Notes under the pieces: model-generated | Databases searched by the model: none | Seen by the model: the letters and a program-made list of their open reading frames with translations, nothing else | Told to the model about the DNA's origin: nothing | From: Phycisphaeraceae bacterium | GTDB taxonomy: Bacteria > Planctomycetota > Phycisphaerae > Phycisphaerales > UBA1924 | DNA length: 64,000 bases | Direction of reading: 5' to 3' | NCBI GenBank assembly: GCA_019636555.1 | Contig: JAHBXH010000001.1 | Location: 2,638,928-2,702,927 of the forward strand | Program-made: the position numbers and the translations under genes | Shown: positions 17,911-25,912 of the stretch, piece by piece | Layout of the letters: the number at the start of each line of letters is the position of its first letter | How positions within the stretch are numbered: the stretch's first letter is position 1

Positions 17911-18962
17911 CGGCCGCCGGTCTCCGTCCATCCTCGCGACCCGCATTCTCGCTTCTCGAGCTCGTGCTCGCCTGCGCAATTCTCGCGATCCTGCTCGCCG
18001 CCGGACGCGGCGCGATCGGACTCGCGAAGAACGCCGCTCGCAGCCCCGTCGTCGATCGGAGCATTCTGCTCAGCGCCGCACTCGATGATCTCACCAACGA
18101 CGTTTCCTGTTCGACGCGCATCACCCGCATCACAGCCAACGCAATCGGCGTCGTCGTCCCCGATCGCAACGGCGACGGAGCAGACGAGCTCATCGAGTAT
18201 TCCTGGTCGGGAACCGCGGGGGCTCCTCTGTTGAGATCTCTCAACGGAGCTGCGCCCGAAACCGTCGTTCCTTCACTTCAATCCCTCTCCATCGTCTCCG
18301 ATCAGCAGACGATTTCTGTGCCGGGATCTCCCGCGAAGACCGTCGAAGTACAGGTCGGTGGCTTCTACTACAACTCCGGCCTGAAAAACACCTCGATAAA
18401 GAACGATACGTGGAGATGCGGATCTTTCGTCCCGGCAAATCTGCCGACGAACGCCACGACGTGGAATCTGACCAGAGCGAGACTGATGCTCCGTACAAAG
18501 AACGCGATCGACAGCACCCTCGCGGTGCAAGTCAGAACAACCAACGCGCAGTTTCCCTCCGGCGTTGTGCTTGATCAATGCATCGTGTCCGAATCGGAGT
18601 TGTCCTCTTCCTATGCGTGGAAAGATGTCACGTTTACAAAGACAACCGGGCTCAGCGTCATCAACCCGATCGCGATTGTCGTCTCGTACGTTTCGGGTGG
18701 GTCCGAAGCCTGCGAACTACTGAGTTCCGGTTCCGGCAGCGCGATGATCGAATCCAACAGCTACTTCAAATCCAACGATCAAGGCGCATCATGGAGCCTG
18801 CTCGGCAGCGAAGACATGATCTACGCCGTCTACGGAACGCCGAACGTCCCGACGCCCACAACCACCGCGACCGGGCTCACTTCGATCCGCGTCACCGCAG
18901 AGTCGACCTCGGGCGTGCCCATTCAGGTCAATATCCCGATCGTCAATATCCCGCAAATGTGA
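17907..18962 (+). CDS. Prepilin-type protein, GspJ/PilW-like position
   Basis: 351 aa. Leader ending in RPA, then FSLLELVLACAILAILLAAG. Overlaps the preceding gene by 4 bp. The globular part is longer than usual for GspJ (about 200 aa) and includes a Ser/Thr-rich beta region of about 180 residues (from about 130 to 320) that looks like an added carbohydrate-binding or adhesive-type beta-sandwich; two Cys pairs may form disulfides. A large minor pilin of this type could carry the surface-exposed adhesive function of the filament (inference). Confidence 0.75.
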   Translation: MTAAGLRPSSRPAFSLLELVLACAILAILLAAGRGAIGLAKNAARSPVVDRSILLSAALDDLTNDVSCSTRITRITANAIGVVVPDRNGDGADELIEYSWSGTAGAPLLRSLNGAAPETVVPSLQSLSIVSDQQTISVPGSPAKTVEVQVGGFYYNSGLKNTSIKNDTWRCGSFVPANLPTNATTWNLTRARLMLRTKNAIDSTLAVQVRTTNAQFPSGVVLDQCIVSESELSSSYAWKDVTFTKTTGLSVINPIAIVVSYVSGGSEACELLSSGSGSAMIESNSYFKSNDQGASWSLLGSEDMIYAVYGTPNVPTPTTTATGLTSIRVTAESTSGVPIQVNIPIVNIPQM

Positions 18963-19474
18963 TGCGCACCACGCCGAGACATCGCCTTCCGTTTCGCCCC
19001 GCCGTCACGCTCATCGAGTGCGCCGGCGCCGCGGCAATCCTGGGCCTCATGATCACCGCCGGGCTCCGCGCCGCGGCGGGCGCCGGCGCCGCCCAGGCCG
19101 TCAGCGCGCGCGCACTCACCGGCTCGCTTCTCGCAGAAGGCCTTTTGAACGAGGCGACTTCACTCGCCTACGCCGAACCCTCCGGAGCATCGACCATCGG
19201 AATCGACGCCGGCGAAGTCGCGACCAACAAGGCCACCTTCGACGATGTCGATGACTTCCACAATTGGACCGAGTCTCCCCCGCAGTCTCCGGGCGGTTCA
19301 CCGATTCCCAATATGACAAAGTGGTCGCGCTCGGTCAAGGTCTATCGCGCGCTTCTCAGTGCGCCCGAGAGCAACAGCGCGTCCGAAACCGGACTCAAGC
19401 GAATCGAGGTGAGCGTGACATTCTCGGGAAAACTCGTCTGCAAACTCACCGCGCTGCGCGCAGCGGATCCATAA
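18962..19474 (+). CDS. Prepilin-type protein, GspI/PilV-like position
   Basis: 170 aa from ATG 18962, which shares a base with the previous TGA (TGATG). N-terminus RPAVTLIECAGAAAILGLMI is a diverged prepilin helix with Glu at +5 (T-L-I-E) and an Ala/Gly-rich core. The rest is a small domain without recognised motifs. The frame is open upstream to 18578, but that part is the shadow of the previous gene. Likely a minor pseudopilin by position and length. Confidence 0.7.
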   Translation: MRTTPRHRLPFRPAVTLIECAGAAAILGLMITAGLRAAAGAGAAQAVSARALTGSLLAEGLLNEATSLAYAEPSGASTIGIDAGEVATNKATFDDVDDFHNWTESPPQSPGGSPIPNMTKWSRSVKVYRALLSAPESNSASETGLKRIEVSVTFSGKLVCKLTALRAADP

Positions 19475-19476
19475 GC

Positions 19477-20784
19477 ATGCGATCGACCTGTCGCCATGCC
19501 CGCGTTCCGATTTCCCGGCGAGGCACCGCCTACGTCGTCGCCGTGGGCATCGGCCTCATGGTCGCCGCGGTATCGCTCGGCGGCATGGCGGTTGCGCGAT
19601 CTCGCTCCGAGTCGAACAAACTCCGTCGGGACGAAGTTCAGGCTCGAATTGCAGCGAAATCGGCCATCGAACTCGCACGGGCGCTCATCCAGTCGGATTC
19701 GTCCTGGCGTACCACCCGAACGAACGGCACCTGGAATTCCGGTCAGTCACTCCAGGATTCCACATTCGACGTCTCCGTTTCGAATCCTTCGGGACCGCTG
19801 AACAACTCTGAACTCGACTCTGTCGTCGTACTCGGGGATGCCTCCGTTGGTCGAGCGAGACAGCGGCTCTCCGTCCAACTCGATGCCAAGACCGTCCCGC
19901 TCGACTGCCTCGCGGTCCCCCTGACGGTCGGCGGCGCTATCACCGCGACCTCCTCGACGATCAATCCATCCGGCGCGACGATCGCGACCAACGTGAGCAT
20001 CACTTCCGTTCTCGCGACGATCCGCCCGAACGTCGAGGCGACGGTTTCCATCATCGGCACCGGCTTCTACGGCACGACCAAGTCGGGCGTTGCAGCTCGC
20101 ACGCTTCCGAAGTCATCGGTCTTCGATTCCTACGTCGCCGCGGGCACGCCGATCCCGATCGGCTCGCTTCCGGTCGTCTCGCTCAAGCCGACTCTTCAGA
20201 AAGTTGTTCTCAGCCCCGCATCCAATCCGTACGGCGCGACCAACGCCAACGGCATCTACGTTATCGACTGCCAGGGACAATCGCTCATCATCACCAACTG
20301 CCGGATCGCCGGAACGCTCGTTCTGCTGAATCCCGGACTCTCAACGGCTGTGACCGGCGGCGTCCGTTGGGCTCCCGCCGTCTCAAACTACCCTTGCCTG
20401 CTGGTCAACGGCAGCATTGCGCTGCAAATGACGAGCGCCAATCTCAGCGAATCCAGTCTCAACGCCAATTTCAATCCACCGGGTACGCCGTACGTCTATC
20501 CGACAGGCTCGACCGATACCGACACCAGCGATTCGTATCCCTCCTCGATCACGGGTCTGATATACGCCTCGGGCAATGTCACGACAAGCAACGCACCTAC
20601 GGTCTCCGTTCTCGTCGTGAAAGGCACGCTCTCGGTCGGCGGCACGCTCACTCTCTCGTACTCAAGTACTCCATACACCTCTCCCCCACCCGGCTTCTAC
20701 ACCGTGTCCATGACGCCCTCGCAAGGCTCGTGGAAGCAGATCGTCGATGACCCGCCGGTCGCAAACCTGATTCAGACAAAGTGA
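19477..20784 (+). CDS. PilX/GspK-like minor component of the pilus
   Basis: 435 aa from ATG 19477, 2 bp after the previous stop. The N-terminus (RRGTAYVVAVGIGLMVAAVS) is a basic stretch followed by a hydrophobic helix like GspK/PilX proteins, which lack a strict Glu at +5. It is followed by a SAIELARALIQSD helix typical of the PilX N-domain. Residues about 130-400 are rich in Ser, Thr, Val and Ile and look like a right-handed beta-helix or stacked beta repeats. Probably sits at the filament tip with the three preceding proteins. Confidence 0.68.
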   Translation: MRSTCRHARVPISRRGTAYVVAVGIGLMVAAVSLGGMAVARSRSESNKLRRDEVQARIAAKSAIELARALIQSDSSWRTTRTNGTWNSGQSLQDSTFDVSVSNPSGPLNNSELDSVVVLGDASVGRARQRLSVQLDAKTVPLDCLAVPLTVGGAITATSSTINPSGATIATNVSITSVLATIRPNVEATVSIIGTGFYGTTKSGVAARTLPKSSVFDSYVAAGTPIPIGSLPVVSLKPTLQKVVLSPASNPYGATNANGIYVIDCQGQSLIITNCRIAGTLVLLNPGLSTAVTGGVRWAPAVSNYPCLLVNGSIALQMTSANLSESSLNANFNPPGTPYVYPTGSTDTDTSDSYPSSITGLIYASGNVTTSNAPTVSVLVVKGTLSVGGTLTLSYSSTPYTSPPPGFYTVSMTPSQGSWKQIVDDPPVANLIQTK

Positions 20785-20805
20785 ACCGCACCAGAGATGG
20801 TCGGG

Positions 20806-20842
20806 TATGATGGCGATTCCACCCTTCGCCGGAAAAACCGGC
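20806..20842 (+). promoter_or_regulatory. Possible promoter and leader hairpin of the xanthine dehydrogenase operon
   Basis: TATGAT at 20806-20811 is a good -10 box without a clear -35. A GCCGG-AAAAA-CCGGC hairpin (20828-20842) follows in the leader. An alternative TACATT (20852-20857) ends 4 nt before ATG 20862 and could give a leaderless mRNA. The two possibilities cannot be separated from sequence. Confidence 0.35.
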
Positions 20843-20861
20843 CAATCGGTCTACATTCGCC

Positions 20862-23075
20862 ATGCAACGTCTCGAAGGTCTTTCCAAACTCTCCGGTGTA
20901 GAGCGCTACCTCGACGACGAACCGCTCGAAGGTCCACTCAAAGGATGCCTCTGGGGCATGACCGTGCGCTCCCCGGCCTCTCGAGGGAAAATCCGATCGG
21001 TCTCGTACGACCCGGCATTCGACTGGTCTCAGTTCGTCGTGGTCGAGCCGTGCGACATCCCCGGCCCGAACGAAACCTACCTGATTGAGAACGACCAGCC
21101 GGTTCTCGCCCCCGGATATGTGCGCCACATGCACGAGCCCGTCGCTCTGATTGCTCATCCCGATCGTGCTCTGCTCCGGCGTGCCGTCGCTTCTGTCAAA
21201 GTCGAGATAGAGCCAGATCCGCCCGTACTCGATTTTCGCGTCGCGCCCCGCCCAGATCAGATCCAGCGCGGCAACGACAACATCATCAAAAAACTTCAGA
21301 TCAAAAAGGGCGACGTCCACGCCGCCTTCGCCCGCGCGCACAGAATCATCGAAGGCGAATACGAGACCGGGGGACAGGAACACGTCTACATCGAAAACAA
21401 CGCGATGTCCGCGTGGATCGAAGATGGCCCGAACGGTGACGTCGTTGTCGTCCGGGGCTCGATGCAGTGCCCGTACTACGTCCTCAACGCGCTCAAGCAC
21501 GCGCTCAAACGCGATGAATCCCGCGTCCGCGTCATCCAGGCCCCGACCGGCGGCGGCTTCGGGGGCAAGGAAGACTACCCCTCCACCATCGCGCTTCACT
21601 GTGCTCTACTCGCACTCAAAGCCCGCCGCCCCGTCAAGATCATCTACGACCGTTCCGAAGACATGGCCGCGACTCCCAAGCGCCATCCTTCTCTCGTGCG
21701 TCACAAAACCGCCGTCGACAAAAACGGCAAGCTTCTTGCTCAGTACATCGAAGTCATCCTCGATGGCGGCGCATACGTCACGCTTTCTCCCGTCGTGCTC
21801 TCCCGCGGCATCATCCACGCCGCGGGACCCTACTCCTGCGACAATGTGCTGATCGAGGGCAAAGCCGTTCTTACCAACAGCGTTCCCTACGGCGCTTTCC
21901 GAGGCTTCGGCGCGCCGCAGACGATTTTCGCCTGCGAACGCCACATGGACCGCATCGCGCACGCGCTCGGGCTCGATCCGCTCGAAGTCCGACGCATCAA
22001 CCTCATCAAAGACGGACAAACAACCTCCACGCAGCAAACAATTTCCGACGGCACCGACCGCCACGCGCTCCTCGATGCAGCGCTGCGCGCGTCCGAATAC
22101 GATCGCCACAAACGCGAGTCCGCCGCGTTCAACGCTTCGCATCCTTATCTCCGCCGCGGCATCGGCCTCTCAACCGTGCTCCACGGCGCCGGCTTCACCG
22201 GAAACGGCGAGGTGTACCTCAACTCCAAGGTCGATGTCGGCGCCACGCCCGACGGCAAGATTGAAGTGCTCGCCGCTAGCACCGAGATGGGGCAGGGAAC
22301 CAACACCGCGTTCACCAAGATCGCGGCGGACGCCGCGGGTTTCGTCCCGTCCGATGTCGTCATCGGCACGCCCGACACGTTCCGCGTTCCCAATTCCGGC
22401 CCCACCGTTGCCTCGCGCACCGTCATGGTCGTCGGAAAACTCATCGAACGGGCGATCGACGATCTTGCCTCACAACTCGGTCAGAACGGTAAACCGCTCC
22501 GAGGCCCCGTGCTCAAAGCTGCCATAACTCAGTGGCATGCCGCCAATCCCGGCAAGGAACTCAAGGGCCGCGCTACCTACGCCCCGCCGCCCAACGTGAA
22601 GTTCGACGACAAGAACTACGTCGGCGATGCTTACGCCACCTTCGCGTGGGGCGTCTGCATCGCCCATGTCGAGGTCGATCTTCGAACCGCATCGGTCCGC
22701 CTCCTCGATTTCACTTCGATGCAGGACATCGGCAAGGTCATCAACCCCGTGCTCGCCAAAGGTCAGGTGCAGGGTGGTGTCGTTCAGGCCATCGGCTGGG
22801 CGCTCTCCGAGGACATCAAGTTCAAAGACGGTGGCATGCTCAACAACACGCTCACCAATTACATCATCCCCACCTCGGACGATGTTCCGCCCATCCGCGT
22901 CGTCTTTCACGAGACTCCGTATCGCTTCGGTGGCGGCGGCGCCAAAGGCGTCGGCGAACTGCCGATGGATGGCCCCGCGCCCGCGATCCTCAACGCGGTC
23001 GCCAACGCCACCTGCGCCCAGGCGATGTCCATTCCTCTCACACCCGAGCGCCTGCTCCCACTCCTGCCCGCCTAG
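20862..23075 (+). CDS. xdhA: Xanthine dehydrogenase, molybdenum-binding subunit
   Basis: 737 aa, close to E. coli XdhA. Aldehyde oxidase/xanthine dehydrogenase a/b hammerhead domain (about 10-125) followed by the molybdopterin-binding domains: GGGFGGKED (230-238), GAFRGFGAPQ (344-353), AASTEMGQGTNTAF, and the catalytic Glu in GAKGVGELPMDG near the end. It hydroxylates hypoxanthine to xanthine and xanthine to urate. The substrate call rests on context: the Fe-S and FAD subunits follow, and uricase, allantoinase and adenine deaminase are in the same locus. The gene order Mo, Fe-S, FAD, xdhC, mocA resembles a reordered B. subtilis pucABCDE set. No Shine-Dalgarno sequence is visible. Confidence 0.92.
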   Translation: MQRLEGLSKLSGVERYLDDEPLEGPLKGCLWGMTVRSPASRGKIRSVSYDPAFDWSQFVVVEPCDIPGPNETYLIENDQPVLAPGYVRHMHEPVALIAHPDRALLRRAVASVKVEIEPDPPVLDFRVAPRPDQIQRGNDNIIKKLQIKKGDVHAAFARAHRIIEGEYETGGQEHVYIENNAMSAWIEDGPNGDVVVVRGSMQCPYYVLNALKHALKRDESRVRVIQAPTGGGFGGKEDYPSTIALHCALLALKARRPVKIIYDRSEDMAATPKRHPSLVRHKTAVDKNGKLLAQYIEVILDGGAYVTLSPVVLSRGIIHAAGPYSCDNVLIEGKAVLTNSVPYGAFRGFGAPQTIFACERHMDRIAHALGLDPLEVRRINLIKDGQTTSTQQTISDGTDRHALLDAALRASEYDRHKRESAAFNASHPYLRRGIGLSTVLHGAGFTGNGEVYLNSKVDVGATPDGKIEVLAASTEMGQGTNTAFTKIAADAAGFVPSDVVIGTPDTFRVPNSGPTVASRTVMVVGKLIERAIDDLASQLGQNGKPLRGPVLKAAITQWHAANPGKELKGRATYAPPPNVKFDDKNYVGDAYATFAWGVCIAHVEVDLRTASVRLLDFTSMQDIGKVINPVLAKGQVQGGVVQAIGWALSEDIKFKDGGMLNNTLTNYIIPTSDDVPPIRVVFHETPYRFGGGGAKGVGELPMDGPAPAILNAVANATCAQAMSIPLTPERLLPLLPA

Positions 23076-23081
23076 CACGCA

Positions 23082-23585
23082 ATGCAGCATCAAGCCGGCA
23101 ACATCTCCAAGACCGGTCGTTCCGCGACGATTCCAATCCGTTTCAATCTGAACGGACAGAAAGTCGAGATCGCAGTCGACCCGACCGAGCGCCTTCTCGA
23201 CACGCTCCGCTACCGCCTCAATCTGCCCGGCACAAAGGAAGGCTGCGGCGAGGGCGAATGCGGAGCCTGCTCAGTCATCATCGACGGCCTGCCCGCCAAT
23301 TCCTGCCTCGTTCCGACCTTTCAAGTCCGAAATCGAATCGTCCGCACTATCGAGTCGATCCCCGCTTCATCTCTTCAGCCGATGCTCGAAACCGGCGCCA
23401 CCCAGTGCGGCGCCTGCACCCCCGGTGTCGTCGTCACCGCGAACTGGATCAAAGAGAACTCCGGCGTGCTCGCTTCACACTCGATGCGTGCGCTCATGGC
23501 CGGCAATCTCTGCCGCTGCACCGGATACGACGGCATCATCGACGGGCTCGAGAAGTGGCTCGGGCGTGACGGAGGACGCTCATGA
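23082..23585 (+). CDS. Xanthine dehydrogenase, [2Fe-2S] subunit
   Basis: 167 aa. Plant-type ferredoxin cluster CGEGECGACSV plus a distal Cys (NSCL), then the second cluster domain with CGACTPG and NLCRCTGY. All eight cluster cysteines are present. Transfers electrons from the molybdenum centre to FAD. Seven bases after xdhA and overlapping the FAD gene by 4 bp. Equivalent to PucE of B. subtilis and XdhC of E. coli; the latter name is avoided here because the accessory protein downstream belongs to the XdhC family. Confidence 0.95.
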   Translation: MQHQAGNISKTGRSATIPIRFNLNGQKVEIAVDPTERLLDTLRYRLNLPGTKEGCGEGECGACSVIIDGLPANSCLVPTFQVRNRIVRTIESIPASSLQPMLETGATQCGACTPGVVVTANWIKENSGVLASHSMRALMAGNLCRCTGYDGIIDGLEKWLGRDGGRS

Positions 23586-24457
23586 ACGTCCTCATGCCCA
23601 CGTCACTCTCCGAAGCCTGCGCGTTCTGTGCCAAGCAGCCGGATCTGATCCCGCTCGCGGGCGCGACCGATTTGCTCGTGCATTGGCCCATCCACCCAGC
23701 CGAACACGACAAATCTTATCTCGATCTTTCTCACGTACAGGAACTCCGCACAATCGGTTGGGCATCGGGCACGCTCACGCTCGGCGCGCTCGCGACTTAC
23801 TGGGATGTCCTGCAAGATGGCAGAGCAAAGTCCGAGTTTCCCTTGCTCCTCGAAGCCGCGCGACAAGTCGGCGCCATCCAGATCCAGTCCCGCGGCACAT
23901 GGGCGGGCAATATCGCGAACGGGTCCCCCGCCGCCGACGGCGTGCCAGTGCTCATGGCGTACGACGCATCCGTCACGCTCACTTCCGCCGGCGGCTCTCG
24001 CTCGGTCCCGCTGCACGAGTACTACACCGGCTACCGAAAGTCCGTGCGACGCCCGGATGAACTGATCTCCGCGATTTCGATGCCCATCCGCAAGTACGAT
24101 TTTTCCGTCTTCCACAAGGTCGGCGCTCGCCGCGCACAAGCGATTACAAAGATCGGCGTCGCCATCACACGCGAGTCTGAAGCCCCCTCCCTGGGGGAGG
24201 GGGTTGGGGGAAGGGAGAATTTCCACCCCTGGCGCGTCGTCGCGAACAGCGTCTCCGCGACCGTGAAGCGCTGCACCGCGGTCGAGCAACTGCTGCAATC
24301 GAATTCGCCCGTTCGAAAGCCCGAAGATTTTCTGCCCGCCCTCGCGAGCGACGTCTCCCCGATCGACGACATCCGCTCGACCGCCGACTACCGACGCACA
24401 GTGCTCGCCCGGCTTCTCTACCATTCTCTCCGGAACGTCGCACCCGCCGTGACCTGA
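23582..24457 (+). CDS. xdhB: Xanthine dehydrogenase, FAD-binding subunit
   Basis: 291 aa, similar to E. coli XdhB (292). FAD-binding motifs: IPLAGATDLLVHW near residue 20 and QIQSRGTWAGNIANGSPAADG near 100 (the T-x-G-G-N-I-x-N-x-S-P region), then the CO dehydrogenase flavoprotein C-terminal domain. Passes electrons from the Fe-S centres to NAD or another acceptor. It contains an in-frame palindromic repeat (24182-24208) that adds a Gly-rich loop (APSLGEGVGG) in the C-terminal domain; the frame is kept. Overlaps the Fe-S gene by 4 bp. Confidence 0.92.
   Translation: MNVLMPTSLSEACAFCAKQPDLIPLAGATDLLVHWPIHPAEHDKSYLDLSHVQELRTIGWASGTLTLGALATYWDVLQDGRAKSEFPLLLEAARQVGAIQIQSRGTWAGNIANGSPAADGVPVLMAYDASVTLTSAGGSRSVPLHEYYTGYRKSVRRPDELISAISMPIRKYDFSVFHKVGARRAQAITKIGVAITRESEAPSLGEGVGGRENFHPWRVVANSVSATVKRCTAVEQLLQSNSPVRKPEDFLPALASDVSPIDDIRSTADYRRTVLARLLYHSLRNVAPAVT
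24182..24208. repeat. Palindromic repeat inside a coding sequence
   Basis: CCCCCTCCC (24183-24191), loop TGG, GGGAGGGGG (24195-24203), then TTGGGGG. The same 9-bp stem and TTGGGGG tail occur at 27675-27702. Here it lies in frame in the FAD subunit gene. Confidence 0.8.
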
Positions 24458-24461
24458 TCGC

Positions 24462-25313
24462 ATGGACGAAGACCGCCTCATTCTCCGCACGGCCGCCGAA
24501 CTCGCCGAAGCCGGTGAAGAGTTCGTCCTCATCACCGTGACCCGCACGCAGGGAAGCACGCCCCGCGCCGCCGGCACCAAGATGATCTGGAGGCCGCACC
24601 CGGCCGACGCGCCCGCGAGAGAGTCCGCCGCGCTTCCCAACAGTTCATTCGGCACCATCGGAGGCGGACAATTCGAGCACCTCGTACTCGAGGCCGCGCG
24701 CGAGTGCCTGCGAAAGCGCACCCATCTGACCGAGCGGTTTGTACTCGGCGCCGAGGCCGAGCAGTGCTGCGGCGGCGTCATGGAAGTCTTCCTCGAATAC
24801 CACGGCAGCCCGGCGCGTGTCGTCATCTTCGGCGCCGGGCATGTCGCGCAATCGCTCTCGCAAATCCTCGCTCCTACTCCGCTCGCCGTTTCGATCGTCG
24901 ATGATCGCCCCGAATGGAATTCGGCCGAGCGCTACCCCGGCGCGCAGCGAATCACCGACTGGTCGCAAGGAATCGACGCTGCGACAAGTCAGCCGGAGTC
25001 CACGCTCGCGCTCGTGATGACCTGCTCGCACGACACCGACTTCAAAATCCTTCGAGGCCTGCTGCGAGAGACGCTCCCGGCTTTCACCGGACTCATCGGC
25101 TCAAAGAGCAAGCGCGCCTGCCTCTTCGGCCGGCTCATCGCCGCCGGAATCGATGAATCTCTCGTGCGCCGCGTCCGCTGTCCGATCGGCGTCGGCGATA
25201 CCGGCAAGGAACCGCACGCCGTCGCCATCTCGGTCGCGGCACAATTGCTCCTCGAAGCGCGCGCCCTAAGCCGCACCGCTCTTCCCGCCGATGCACGCTC
25301 CGCGAAAGCATGA
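24462..25313 (+). CDS. xdhC: XdhC/CoxI family accessory protein for xanthine dehydrogenase maturation
   Basis: 283 aa. N-terminal XdhC/CoxI domain (VTVTRTQGSTPRAAGTKM near residue 25-43, TIGGGQFEH near 65, EQCCGG near 100) and C-terminal Rossmann domain (VVIFGAGHVAQSL near 128, TGLIGSKSKR near 215). The family binds and sulfurates the molybdenum cofactor before it is inserted into xanthine dehydrogenase. The CGG of E-Q-C-C-G-G is the conserved Cys region. It starts 4 bp after the FAD subunit gene and overlaps mocA by 4 bp. Equivalent to PucA. Confidence 0.93.
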   Translation: MDEDRLILRTAAELAEAGEEFVLITVTRTQGSTPRAAGTKMIWRPHPADAPARESAALPNSSFGTIGGGQFEHLVLEAARECLRKRTHLTERFVLGAEAEQCCGGVMEVFLEYHGSPARVVIFGAGHVAQSLSQILAPTPLAVSIVDDRPEWNSAERYPGAQRITDWSQGIDAATSQPESTLALVMTCSHDTDFKILRGLLRETLPAFTGLIGSKSKRACLFGRLIAAGIDESLVRRVRCPIGVGDTGKEPHAVAISVAAQLLLEARALSRTALPADARSAKA

Positions 25314-25912
25314 ACACTCCGGCGCTGATTCTCGCGGCAGGAAAGGGCTCCCGGATGGGAACCCCCAAAGCGCTGATGATGTGTGCCGATCGACCGTGGT
25401 GGGAAATCCAGGCGACTCGGCTCCGCGAAGCCGGAATCACAGCGCGCTGGGTCGTTTCACCTGAAGTGCTCGCCCGGCTAGATTCCGGCGTCATCGGACC
25501 GGGAGATTTGATCAAGTCCGATTCCTCCCTCCCGATGTTCGCGAGCGTCCGCACCGGCATCGATTCATTCCGGGCGAGCCCGCCCGATGGTGTCTACATC
25601 CTCCCGATTGATGTCCCCGCCTCGCGCCAGGGCGCGCTCTGGCGCTCGCTCCGAGGTGCCCCCGCGCCGGTCGCGCCTCTTTTCGAGGGCAAGAAGGGTC
25701 ATCCGATTTATGTTCCGTGGACGTGGATCACATCGACATTCGATCCCGCCGTTGCCGCCGCAAAGAAGCCGAATCAGTTGCGGCTGGATGAATTGCTCCG
25801 TCCCTCTCTGCTCGAAATCTCCGTGAACGATCCCGTGGTTGCGTGTAATCTGAACACGCCGGACGATCTTCGCCGCTTTCTTGAATCGCCGACCTCGGGA
25901 CTATCCGCGTGA
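25310..25912 (+). CDS. mocA: MobA/MocA-like molybdenum cofactor nucleotidyltransferase
   Basis: 200 aa. NTP-transferase signature ALILAAGKGSRMGTPKAL at the N-terminus, LPIDVPA for metal binding, and a C-terminal NLNTPDDLRRF typical of MobA/MocA proteins. The position between xdhC and ade, as pucB in B. subtilis, suggests CTP transfer to make the cytosine dinucleotide form of the cofactor. MobA (GTP) cannot be excluded by motifs alone. Overlaps xdhC (ATGA) and ade (GTGA), so translation is coupled. Confidence 0.8.
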   Translation: MNTPALILAAGKGSRMGTPKALMMCADRPWWEIQATRLREAGITARWVVSPEVLARLDSGVIGPGDLIKSDSSLPMFASVRTGIDSFRASPPDGVYILPIDVPASRQGALWRSLRGAPAPVAPLFEGKKGHPIYVPWTWITSTFDPAVAAAKKPNQLRLDELLRPSLLEISVNDPVVACNLNTPDDLRRFLESPTSGLSA

